Assembly: GCA_026770585.1 (NCBI GenBank) | Contig: MU646721.1 | Location: 58,852 to 76,228, forward strand | Direction: 5' to 3' | Length of the DNA stretch: 17,377 bases | Source: Baffinella frigidus | Taxonomy: Eukaryota > Cryptophyceae > Cryptomonadales > Baffinellaceae | In this document: one piece after another, positions 7,601 through 14,500 of the stretch | Layout: the number at the start of each line of letters is the position of its first letter | Numbering within the stretch: position 1 is the stretch's first letter | Made by a program: the position numbers and the translations under genes | The notes under the pieces: model-generated | Databases searched by the model: none | Seen by the model: the letters and a program-made list of their open reading frames with translations, nothing else | What the model was told of the DNA's origin: nothing

Positions 7601-10600
7601 CCAACGCGCGTCAGCCTTGCGTCAGCATCTGGCCAAGACCACACACGCACGGGCCACACGGTAGGTGGGTGGTCTCAGATGCTGCACGTACCGCGCGTCA
7701 GCTTTCATTCAACCGTGGTACGGGGTGCAACATCTGGCCAGCGGTGGTACGGGGTGCAACGTTTGGGAGTGGTGCAGCATCTGGCCAAGACAACACACGC
7801 ACGGGCGTAAGCTTTCGCACACATCTCTGCAACAGTCGGCATCTGCCCCAGCCAACACACCACCGGGCCACACGGTGGGCTACGAGGGTTTCGACACGCT
7901 AGATTCAGCGGTAACGTGACCAAATTTGCAACGGATCAAGGCCTCAAGTTAATTGCGTCGGGGCAAGTTGACTTTTGATGAAAGGTCGCAGTCCACCGTG
8001 TCGCGTCAGCTTTCGGCCATACCTGGAAGAGTCAGCATGCGGAGATCTCTGTCCCCTAAGCGACAAGACCTGGGACCCCACAGTAGGCAACCCGTAGGGA
8101 TATAGGGGGGTTCCTACGGATAAGGTAACGGAAACTCGGGCTCTCAGCGCCCGAAAATCCCTTCGGAGCCCGCTGTGTGGTAGAGAGGAGCAAGACAATG
8201 CTGTGTGGTGGAGGGTGCTGAGTTGCGGGGTGCACGTGGGATTTGGAGATTCTCGCAAGGGGGGACCACACCAGAATGCTAGAGGTTCCTATTTACATGT
8301 GGGGGTTAAAAAAATGCACAAGGATAGGGTGTTCCAACCTCGCGCCTGGCCAATATATGGCTAGTTACGTGACCAATCAACGAAAGTTACCACACAAATG
8401 CCCACTTTAAAAGCACATCGGTTTTAAATAGGTCCCTCTAGCATTTTTCATGTGGGGAGTGGGTTACCTAGCTCTGCCCGAGTTTTATTCTGGCTCGTCC
8501 TTGAAATATTTAAGCGCAGAAATGCAGTACAAAAGGGCGAGTAGAAAGCCTTTAGAGCGAGCCAGAATAAAACTCAGATTTTAAATGTAATGAGAAATTA
8601 ATTGGGGTTTGGGCAGAGCTATCCCTTAAGTGGCCAGGCGGTCAAATTTGACGGGCAAGAGGTCCTAGGCAAGTCCTACGGCCCTACGGCCTACGGTAGG
8701 GCGTATGAGCCTACTGGACACCTACGGGATAGGGTACCGGTCAAATACGCCGAGACTCCAACAATGCACACGATGTGGTGCACGATCATGTCGCCCCCCC
8801 CTATTAAAACCATGTAAGGGAAGAAATGCAGTACAAAACGGCGAGTACAAAGCCTTGAGGACGGGCCAGAAGAAAACACAGATTTTAAATTTAGCTAGGA
8901 ATTAATTGGGTTTTGGGCAGAGCCCAAAGTTTTGGGCAGAAGGTACCGGTCAAATACGCCGAGGCTCCAGAAGGCAATGCACACGATGTGGTGCACGATC
9001 ATGTCGCCCCCCCCTACCGTTCAGGGTTTCGGGTTTAGGGTTTAGCGTTTGGGGTTTAGGGTTTAGGGTTTAGGGTTTAGGGTTTAGGGCTCAGGGTTTA
9101 GGGTTTAGGGTTTGGGGTTTAGGGTTTAGGGTTTGGGGTTTTGGGGTTTGGGGTTTGGGGTTTAGGGTTTGGGGATTAGGGTTTCGGGCTTGGTGTTTAG
9201 GGATTAGGGTTTTGGGTTCAGGGTTTAGTGTTTAGTGTTTAGGGTTCAGGGTTCAGGGTTCAGGGTTCAGGGTTTAGGGTTTACCGACGACTGGATGCTG
9301 CACCATCAGGAAAAGGTCGTTGATCAGGTACCCCACCTGGATGAGGGTTTAGGGTTTAGAGATTCCACACGTAGTCAGACGCCCGCACCTAACCCTGGAA
9401 CATGAGGAGGAGGTTGTTGATCCGATACCCCACCTGCCGCTCCACAGCCACGCCAGACTGAAAGAGGGAAACCGACGCCTTATCCACGTAAGATCTGACG
9501 TGGTTGGCTTGAGGATTCAAGGGGGTTCCCTTGAAAGATGTCACAAGTGGATATTTCGATCATCCTGGCGTGGAATTATTTACTTTCGGCACGCGACATA
9601 ATCTGGCCCGCTATCTGAGACAATTTCGGAACAGGACATAATCTGGCCCGCTACCTGAGACCTGCCCAAGAGTCCACACGCAGTCGGACGCCCGCACCGA
9701 ACCGCATAGCACACGCAATCACAATGGACCAGAAGCGTTTCCATGTGTGAGCGGCCCACGGTGATGAACCCGCGCAGCGGTTGCACCGAGCGTTTGTACT
9801 GGGAAGGTACCCAACCAACCGCATACCAGCCTGTTTAAACAAAAAAAAAAATCGCCAGTAACGTGACCAGACCAATCCTGACTGGATATGAAATCCGGGC
9901 AGGTTGGGTACCACTCACTTTGAAGTGGGAGTCATGCTTAGAACCAGGAAAAGCCGGAATCGGTCAACACGCGTGGGACGCCCTCCCTGCCAGTCGAAAG
10001 GGGCGTGGGGTCACGCAGAGGTGCGTCCCTACCCGAGAGTGTCTTGCTCTGCAAATGTTTCTGTCTCGCAGTCTGGCGTCCGTCCCACTAACCTTCACGG
10101 TGAGACCAAATCAACCAATCCTTTTGAGCCGTTTTTCCCTTGCAGAGGGTCGGTCGATTCGACCCCGCCGACAAAAAAAATACAAGGTTAAAAAAGTCCC
10201 TTTCTCCCACAAAGGTCAGAGTTTGAGAGTTTCAAAGGTGCTCTGCACAAAAGGTCGAAAATCGTCGATTTGGCCCACCCGTGAGGGTTGGTGGTCGCTT
10301 CTCATGCAAAAAGCCCACGCCAGCGAGGTACTTAGAGCCTACGAATTGCCTACGGTAGGAGCCCCCCTCCTACGACTTTGAAGACCTTTTTGTTTCAAAC
10401 GTCGTAGGAGGAGGGGGGGTTCCTACCGTAGGCTGAGGGATCCGCTGGCGTTAGCTTGTGGCATTACTTCTGCAGAATCATCGTCCATGGCGCCAGCCTC
10501 CCCGCAAAAGCCGTCCCAACAAACCCAGGTTATCCTTTTCGAGAAGACGCCCTTCGAAGGTTGTTTTGGATTTTCAGGGGCGAGTTGGTGTCGTAGTCCA

Positions 10601-11072
10601 CCTTTTTAACACCCTATCTTCCGAAGGTGCCGGTAGGTGAGAGCTGCCGCCGTTCCCGGCCTCGACGGGATCGGGCCCGGACAAGGATCGCCCCCCCCTC
10701 CTCACGGGAAGCTGAGCTACCCTGCTGCGGCGTATTGCGGACACGCCATGCGTGGAGGATTCGCCGATATCACGTTTTACATCCCAATCCCCATCGATGG
10801 TGGGAGAATACCGAGAACGCAATCGTATACCGCATCCATTGCGAATTCCGCCCCTCCGGCCCCTCAATCATCCACGTCGCGCTGCTCAGCTCCACCGGCT
10901 GCGTTGCCCAGTAGACCATGCAGCTCGTCACCGCCACAGCGCAGTGCAAGTGGCTCAGGTAGCACGACTTGAGCTTCGCGCCATCGCCGCGCGTGTCGCC
11001 ACTGATCGACTGAAAGAACGCCTGGTGCAGCAGCGCCGACCCGATCAGGATCCCGATCTCTGTCGAGTCCAT
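4397..11072 (-). CDS. TLC-domain multi-pass membrane protein, complete, 7 exons, 220 aa
   Basis: Exons on the minus strand: 11072-10812, 9336-9285, 9013-8947, 7586-7481, a 40-nt exon (best 6424-6385), 4781-4739 and 4490-4397. They total 663 nt with compatible phases and one stop. Family marks in order: hydrophobic first segment (ILIGSALLHQAFF, about 8-20); YLSHLHCAVAV (about 38-48); VGYLINDLFLM (88-98, the GYFLYDLL position); MIVHHIV with the conserved His-His at 112-113; IEELSTPFLNVRW (138-150), the clearest TLC signature; and the C-terminal LLNFFWFYKIIK (192-203) matching the family's last-helix LNLYWFYK. Length fits small TLCD/TMEM56-type proteins. The Lag1 ceramide-synthase motif is absent, so I do not call it a ceramide synthase. 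TLC proteins act in membrane lipid synthesis, sensing or trafficking, mostly at the ER or plasma membrane; the substrate here is unknown. Introns are about 250-1600 bp and repeat-filled. Confidence 0.88.
4501..4652. repeat. telomere-like array (TTGAGGG/TTTGGGG) in TLC intron 6
   Basis: Heptamers drifting from TTTAGGG through TTTGGGG to a regular TTGAGGG block at about 4597-4652. It fills most of the 248-bp intron between TLC exons 6 and 7. Confidence 0.85.
4739..4781 (-). CDS. TLC gene exon 6
   Basis: Acceptor ACCGGCAG, then GC, then MLVAYNLVHVPGF, then donor AT|GTCCGG. Phase 1 in, phase 2 out, fitting a 40-nt exon 5 and exon 7 (AT + C gives Ile). It encodes the start of the last hydrophobic region. 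Reading through the donor instead leads into TTGAGGG repeats. Confidence 0.75.
4994..5140 (+). CDS. short ORF, coding-like, inside TLC intron 5 on the other strand; uncertain
   Basis: ATG at 4994 reads MPAAPTAKSQQPADLYQELY and continues YAQYAKVNVNEYSRTQ to a stop at 5137-5139 (48 aa). The composition is unlike the repeats around it, but it lies antisense inside an intron of the TLC gene, and its first bases (GCATGCCTGC) also look like a copy of the TLC exon-6 acceptor edge on the other strand. It may be an exon of an unknown gene, a gene fragment, or chance. Confidence 0.25.
5225..5440. repeat. inverted pair of coding-like segments
   Basis: Plus strand at about 5245-5300 reads VVERLWENLAIFKEKYFQD; minus strand at about 5412-5355 reads CLEHLREQLADFKKKHFQK. 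The two DNA arms are about 70-75 percent alike in inverted orientation, and most differences are conservative at protein level. It lies in TLC intron 5. It may derive from a coding sequence carried by a foldback element; no family is recognised. Confidence 0.5.
5706..5855. mobile_element. foldback/MITE family B, copy B1
   Basis: Left arm CCTAGCTCTGCCCCAGTTCA then ATTTGGGCTCGTA, matched at the right by ACGAGCCCAAATTGAACTGG then GACAGAGCTAGG. The arms exceed 40 nt and the centre carries CCCCCC/GGGGGG blocks with GAAATTTC. A relative occupies 8467-8621 and a partial copy lies at about 8850-8925. Confidence 0.85.
6033..6145 (+). mobile_element. SINE-like repeat, copy 2
   Basis: Begins AACGCGAGGCTGGTGCTTGC, contains TTTTGTATCACTCAACTCAA and GGACCTGTATCGAGAGT, and ends AATAAAGAAAAAGAAAAG. 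Close to the copy at 6221-6312. Confidence 0.6.
6221..6312 (+). mobile_element. SINE-like repeat, copy 3, with internal deletion
   Basis: Same module as 6033-6145 but lacking the AAGGTTCAAGGGCCTACCT segment. Ends AATAAAGAAAGAAAAAAG. A family A foldback fragment (6167-6205) separates copies 2 and 3. A tail-like fourth trace is at 14490-14547. Confidence 0.6.
6385..6424 (-). CDS. TLC gene exon 5, copy A (favoured copy)
   Basis: 40 nt between GTTTCCCAG and GTGGCGCAG, reading VLELIHLLPFPLP plus one base (phase 0 in, phase 1 out), exactly the phases required between exons 4 and 6. It supplies a hydrophobic segment. It is the copy nearest to exon 6 with GT-AG borders. Copies B (6480-6519) and C (6764-6803) are also 40 nt and in phase, so the choice among copies is not certain. 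Confidence 0.6.
6385..6928 (-). repeat. array of five TLC exon-5 copies with splice-like borders
   Basis: Copies: A 6385-6424 (VLELIHLLPFPLP, donor GTGGCG); B 6480-6519 (VLEVIHFLPSPLS, donor GCGGCA); C 6764-6803 (GLGLIYVLPSSLL, donor GTGCCG); D 6837-6875 (39 nt, acceptor CACAG, donor GTGGCC); E 6885-6928 (44 nt, VLKLIHFLPSISAI, donor GTAGCA). A more decayed sixth trace lies near 7135-7180. A, B, C and E follow a CCCAG acceptor. A, B and C keep the frame; D and E do not. The spacers also share repeats, for example TATCGTGCGCATCACCCCTC at 6557 and 6709. Confidence 0.8.
7240..7480 (-). repeat. tandem copies of the TLC exon-4 donor edge
   Basis: Read on the minus strand, units of roughly 40-80 nt each begin (A)CCAG|GTGC or a variant and continue CTCGAGAGAAATCTAGAATG-like sequence. 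Donor-like points fall at 7480 (real), 7418 (CTAG|GTGCAT), 7379 (CCAG|GCGCAC) and 7298 (CCAG|GTGCAC), with weaker ones near 7340 and 7250. Confidence 0.75.
7481..7586 (-). CDS. TLC gene exon 4 (ELSTPF signature)
   Basis: Acceptor GTGGTCTCAG at 7587, then 35 codons including YHFLLFIEELSTPFLNVRW, then donor TACCAG|GTGCGC at 7480. Phase 2 in, phase 0 out. This is the most diagnostic exon: the family motif is (T/E)ELSTPFxNxRW. Copies of its acceptor edge lie upstream at about 7716-7740, 7743-7765 and 7771-7788, and a run of copies of its donor edge lies downstream at 7419, 7380 and 7299. Confidence 0.9.
7665..7800 (-). repeat. copies of the TLC exon-4 acceptor edge
   Basis: The string GTGGTACGGGGTGCAxCATCT, which at 7569-7590 spans the real acceptor and first codons of exon 4, recurs at about 7716-7740, 7743-7765 and, shortened, at 7771-7788. 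Read on the minus strand, the first and third keep a CCAG|ATG acceptor. An inverted trace lies at 7670-7690. Confidence 0.75.
8467..8621. mobile_element. foldback/MITE family B, copy B2
   Basis: Left arm CCTAGCTCTGCCCGAGTTTTATTCTGGCTCG, matched by CGAGCCAGAATAAAACTCAG and a right end GGGCAGAGCTA. It abuts a family C element at 8621-8731. Confidence 0.75.
8733..8802 (-). pseudogene. second copy of TLC exon 3, frame-breaking
   Basis: It repeats the whole exon with both splice borders (TAG|GGGGGGG and CG|GTACC) and encodes the same MIVHHIVCI core, but is 4 nt shorter in its 3' half. Its phase then does not fit exon 4. Use in place of exon 3 would truncate the protein, so it is a decayed duplicate or a poison-type alternative exon. 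Confidence 0.7.
8947..9013 (-). CDS. TLC gene exon 3 (His-His exon)
   Basis: Acceptor CGGTAG, then seven G and CGAC; the phase-1 join gives Gly-Gly-Gly-Asp followed by MIVHHIVCIAFWSLGVFD, then donor CG|GTACCT (phase 2), which joins exon 4 as Arg. A whole second copy of this exon lies at 8733-8802 but is 4 nt shorter and would break the frame into exon 4. Confidence 0.8.
9022..9284. repeat. TTTAGGG array filling TLC intron 2
   Basis: More than 25 TTTAGGG-type units with TTTGGGG and TTCAGGG variants. On the minus strand this is the intron between exons 2 and 3, and the donor GTAAACCC is its first unit. Two further units at 9343-9358 lie just beyond the exon 2 acceptor. Confidence 0.9.
9285..9336 (-). 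CDS. TLC gene exon 2 (residues 88-104 plus one base)
   Basis: Acceptor CATCCAG, then VGYLINDLFLMVQHPVV, then donor G|GTAAACCCTAAACCC. Phase 0 in, phase 1 out, matching exons 1 and 3. Both flanks are TTTAGGG-type repeat, and the donor itself is built from a telomere-like unit. A partial upstream copy with its own acceptor lies at 9398-9433 (reads VGYRINNLLLM), but that copy lacks the Asp and gives no phase-1 end with a good donor. Confidence 0.8.
9337..9860. other. TLC intron 1, proximal part; repeats only
   Basis: Contains the exon-2 edge copy (9398-9433), a direct repeat of CCACACGxAGTCxGACGCCCG at 9366 and 9675, and a tandem GACATAATCTGGCCCGCTA at 9594 and 9634. I see no further TLC exon here. 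The 68- and 87-residue minus frames at 9580-9914 have no family match I recognise. Confidence 0.55.
10085..10294. mobile_element. foldback/MITE family D, copy D1
   Basis: Ends CCACTAACCTTCACGGTGAG and GTGAGGGTTGGTGG are inverted repeats of each other with mismatches. A relative in the opposite sense, 12069-12278, shares CAAATC-ATGATTTTCGACCTTTTGTG-type inner sequence. The 172-residue plus ORF at 9863-10381 runs through this element and is not a gene. Confidence 0.75.
10315..10455. repeat. long near-perfect hairpin
   Basis: Left arm ACGCCAGCGAGGTACTTAGA, then GCCTACxxxTTGCCTACGGTAGGAGCCCCCCTCCTACGACTTTGAA, pairs with right arm TTTCAAACGTCGTAGGAGGA, then the CCTACCGTAGGC segment and CCGCTGGCGT. 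The loop is only about 12 nt. It lies in TLC intron 1. Confidence 0.85.
10812..11072 (-). CDS. TLC gene exon 1 (residues 1-87)
   Basis: ATG in GCGAAGATGG context at 11072. The frame is high-complexity and GC3-rich to TTC TCG, then donor GTATTC at 10811 (phase 0). It encodes the first transmembrane segments and the H-containing second segment. If not spliced, the frame stops within about 15 codons in unrelated sequence, which supports the donor. Confidence 0.85.
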
Positions 11073-11512
11073 CTTCGCCCGCTCCAGCTGTCACTCTTTC
11101 ACGCACAACCCCTGCTCGCTCCGTCGATGCGCCGAGTTACGACCACTGAGAGAAGGAACAGCCGAGGACTCTACCGACTTGTAGTTCGCCTTGACTTTTA
11201 AACTTCGGTTATTACTATTTTACCCCTTGGAGCCATTTTCAGGTAAACGAGGAACTGAACCGTCTCCTTTTCGGTAAACGAGGAACTGAACCGTCTCCTT
11301 TTCAGGTAAACGAGGAACTGAACCGTCTCCTGAACCGTCTCCTGAACCGCAATGACGGCCACTTAGGAGAACCACTTAAGGTGAAATATTCTGGCTGGAC
11401 GGTAATTTCGCGGGAGGATCGTTGAACGGGAGAGGTTGAGAGCTTGAGGCGGCGAAACGTATCGTCGAACGGAAATCTCGAGGCGGTGAAGAGGAGGGAG
11501 GATCGGGGCGCG
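11073..11512. promoter_or_regulatory. 440-bp head-to-head intergenic region with a 3-copy tandem repeat
   Basis: It separates the divergent starts of the TLC gene (11072, -) and cyclin C (11513, +), so both promoters must lie here. GGTAAACGAGGAACTGAACCGTCTCC occurs three times at 11241-11330, with two extra GAACCGTCTCCT ends to about 11345. No convincing TATA box is visible. Co-regulation is an inference from the arrangement. Confidence 0.6.
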
Positions 11513-11544
11513 ATGGCGGCGAATTTCTGGGTGTCTTCGCACTG
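11513..11544 (+). CDS. CCNC: Cyclin C exon 1
   Basis: ATG at 11513 in GGCGCGATGG context gives MAANFWVSSH plus TG, then a consensus donor GTGAGA at 11545 (phase 2). The minus-strand frames across here (240 and 180 aa) are shadows. Confidence 0.9.
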
Positions 11545-14500
11545 GTGAGACCCCCCCAAAACCACTCCTCCCCTCCGTTCGCAGATCCGAGTGCGCGCGG
11601 GAGATGCTTGGAGCTCCGCATTGCGGTGTGGCTCGCGGGACGCCTGCACGCTGCTCGCCCCACCCGCCAACGAGCGGGAAGTGTCGAAGAGTGTGCTTGA
11701 CTGTGCAGTTTCCAAAAGCAAGCCCTTGCGATCCCAGAGAGAGCGCAACGTCGATCCCGAACTGACCCCGTGGGCCCGGCACCCTCGGCCTGTATGGGAG
11801 CAGCCAGACGTGGCTGATTTCACCGAGCGAGGAGGCTGCATCGCAGAAGGTTCTGGTGATGCTCCTCTCTCCCCCTGAAAAATCTCCTTTCTCCGCGTTT
11901 TGCATTGAGTTCCTGCTACGTTCAAGTGTCTTTCGCCGCCTCCAGTTCCAATCAGCTTTCTCTCGCTGGCTAAGTTTCGCTCACCGTCCACAGCTGAGTA
12001 CAGTCTCGCCCCTCTCTTGCACAAAGTTCATTCGCCACCCCCAGTGCAGCAAAATCTAGTGGCTTGCGCCCACCAACCCTCACGGGCGGACCAAATCGAT
12101 GATTTTCGACCTTTTGTGCAAAGCATTTTCAAAACATCCAGACCCTCCCATTTGTGGGCCCATGGGACTTTTAACCTCTACGTTGTTTTTTGTCAGCCAC
12201 CCCAGATCTGGGGTGTCTGCAAGGGACAAATGGCTCCAAGAATTCGTTGATTTGGTCTCACCGTGAAAGTTGGTGGGCGGTGGCGCTCGGCTGGATTCCG
12301 CGCGGTAACACGATTTCGTGATTTTGTGAGCATGATTTCGTGATTTTGTGAGTATCCAATGAACTCCATTCAACAATGTCTTCTCGCGGGCCCGCCTCAG
12401 GACCGGGGACGCAGAAACGCTACCATCCTTGGAGCTGGACGAGATGTAAACCCTGTACCACCACACAGCGGGCTACGAAGGGATTTTCGGGCACTCGGTG
12501 CCTGAGTTTCCGTTACCTTATCCGTAGGAACCCCCTATGCCCCTACGGGTTGCCTACCGTAGGGATCTAGATCTTATCGATCAGGGGTTATTCAAAATCC
12601 CTTCGAAGTTCGCTGTCTGGCTAGCCCTCCGAGGTTTCTCAAATAGTGGTCTGCAACATTTTCTGTTCACCTTGCAGAGACCCCAGATCTGGGGTCTCTG
12701 CGGCTTAAGTTGACACATTTTGTACCAAAAACCAACTTTTGAAAAACAGTTCCAGAGCACTATTTGAGCGACCTCGGAGGGCTGGTGGTAAGCCCGGGAA
12801 ACCCGGGAAACCCGGAAATCCCAGGGTGGATCCTGTAATCCCTCAACATTGTACACCCTACCCTGTGAACCTTGTCGCCGCAGGACCGGCAAAGCAGGAA
12901 CGCAGCCATCCTGGAGCTGGGCGAGATCCTGGCTCTGCCTCAGTCGGGTTGACTGATCGTTTTCGCTCCAAAAGTTGACGGGGTTGTACCACAGACCCGG
13001 GAAATCAACTTCCGGTCTCGGGCCCGCCGCAGGACCGGAAAAGCAGGAACGCGACGATCCTGGAGTTAGATGAGATCCGGAAGCTGCGGGTCCACGTCGC
13101 CGTCTTCATCAGCAGTGCGTTTGCCCCCCTGTCTACCGTACCCACACAGCGGGCTGCGAAGGCATTTTCGGCCCAGATCGGGCCACCTTTCCGTTACCTT
13201 ATCCGTAGGAACATCCCTATGCCCCTACGGTATTGAATCCGTAGGGCCTATGGATTACGTTCAGATGGACTGTTCCCTTCTCGCTCGGCAGTGGATGGCT
13301 CCAACGCCGTCTTCATCAGCAGTGCGTCCCCCCTCTGTCGACCTTACATAATCCACTTGGCAGCTACCGTTGCCCTTTCCCCCCGGATTTCCGGGGGGGG
13401 GGGTTGCTGACTTGTGTCGTGTTTTTTCGGGTGAGAATCAACTTTGGACATATTTCCGAAGTCACCAGTGCTTGCTCATTGGCTACTTCTGAACCGCACC
13501 GGTTGAGTTCCTGGTACAAACAACCTCGAACCCTCGCAACCTCAAAACCCCGGACCGGGAAAGAATGCAGCTATTGCCCTACCAGCGAACATCGCCCCGG
13601 CCCTCCGAAGTCAAGTGTTTTAATCGTTTGAGTTTCTCAGAGCCACTTAGAAGCGACCGAGGACCTTTCCACTTTAATTTCAACGTGAAAATCCGGTTAG
13701 ATTCACCTTGATTTCAAGGTGAAAATCCGGTTAGTCAAGTGATTTGATCTAATCCCGCCGAGTATTCAAGTTGAATACGATTTGGCAACGAAATTTACTA
13801 ATAATTGGTTCATACAAGTAATAGTAAAACATTTGTGTAGTAAATGTCTTTGCCTCCTCTCACGCCACGCATCCTCCCTCCACTTGCCAGCGGCCGAGGT
13901 CCTTTTCGCCTCGAATTCAAGGTGAAATTCCGGTTATGTTCCAGGGCAATGGATAAGATTCTAGCACGAATCGTTTAGATGGACTGTATCCGTGAAGCGC
14001 CCGGTGGCTGCTAAGTGGTTGTAGCTGTCAGGCGTGCACATGGGTACCTCGCTCACAAGAAACCGCCACCCCCTACGACCCTACAGTAGGCCTATGCCTC
14101 GGGATCGATGGCACCTTGTAGCTATTGGAGCTATTGCTAAGTGGTAAGGCCTCTCTCGACAGGCGCCGATTTGGGCCGAAAATGCAAAGTGGTTGTTTGT
14201 CCCGCCCGGTTGGGACTTAGTTGGACGCGGATCTGGTGCAGAAGTGATGTGTGCCATCAATATGTTAAAGGTACAACAAGGGCGTTACAACCCCTTTAAC
14301 ATATTGATGGCATACATCACTTTCGTGAAGACCTCGGTGGCTGCTAAGTGGGGAGGACTTACTTGGATGCGGCTCTGGTGCAGAAGTGATGTGTGCCATC
14401 AATATGTTAAAGGGGTTGTAACGCCCTTGTTGTACCAGAGTCGTGTCCAAACAGTCCTCATAACGTTAGTCAGTTGATCACTTTCCACTAGGCCTAGGAC

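Noticed and set aside
9398-9433. VGYRINNLLLM segment as the real TLC exon 2
   Set aside because: It lacks the Asp found in GYLIND and has no good phase-1 donor (CAGG|GTTAGG is weak); 9285-9336 fits both neighbours.
9863-10381. Plus-strand 172-residue open frame
   Set aside because: It runs through a foldback element (10085-10294) and into the 10315-10455 hairpin; its composition is that of the repeats.
11302-12024. Minus-strand 240- and 180-residue open frames
   Set aside because: They overlap cyclin C exons 1 and 2 on the opposite strand and have no recognisable domain; the plus-strand exons match a known family with consistent splice phases.
13044-13047. Direct splicing of cyclin C exon 1 to an internal AG of exon 3
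   Set aside because: It is in phase but would drop about 15 residues; the micro-exon at 11804-11849 restores the expected length, the Trp and the DRKS start.
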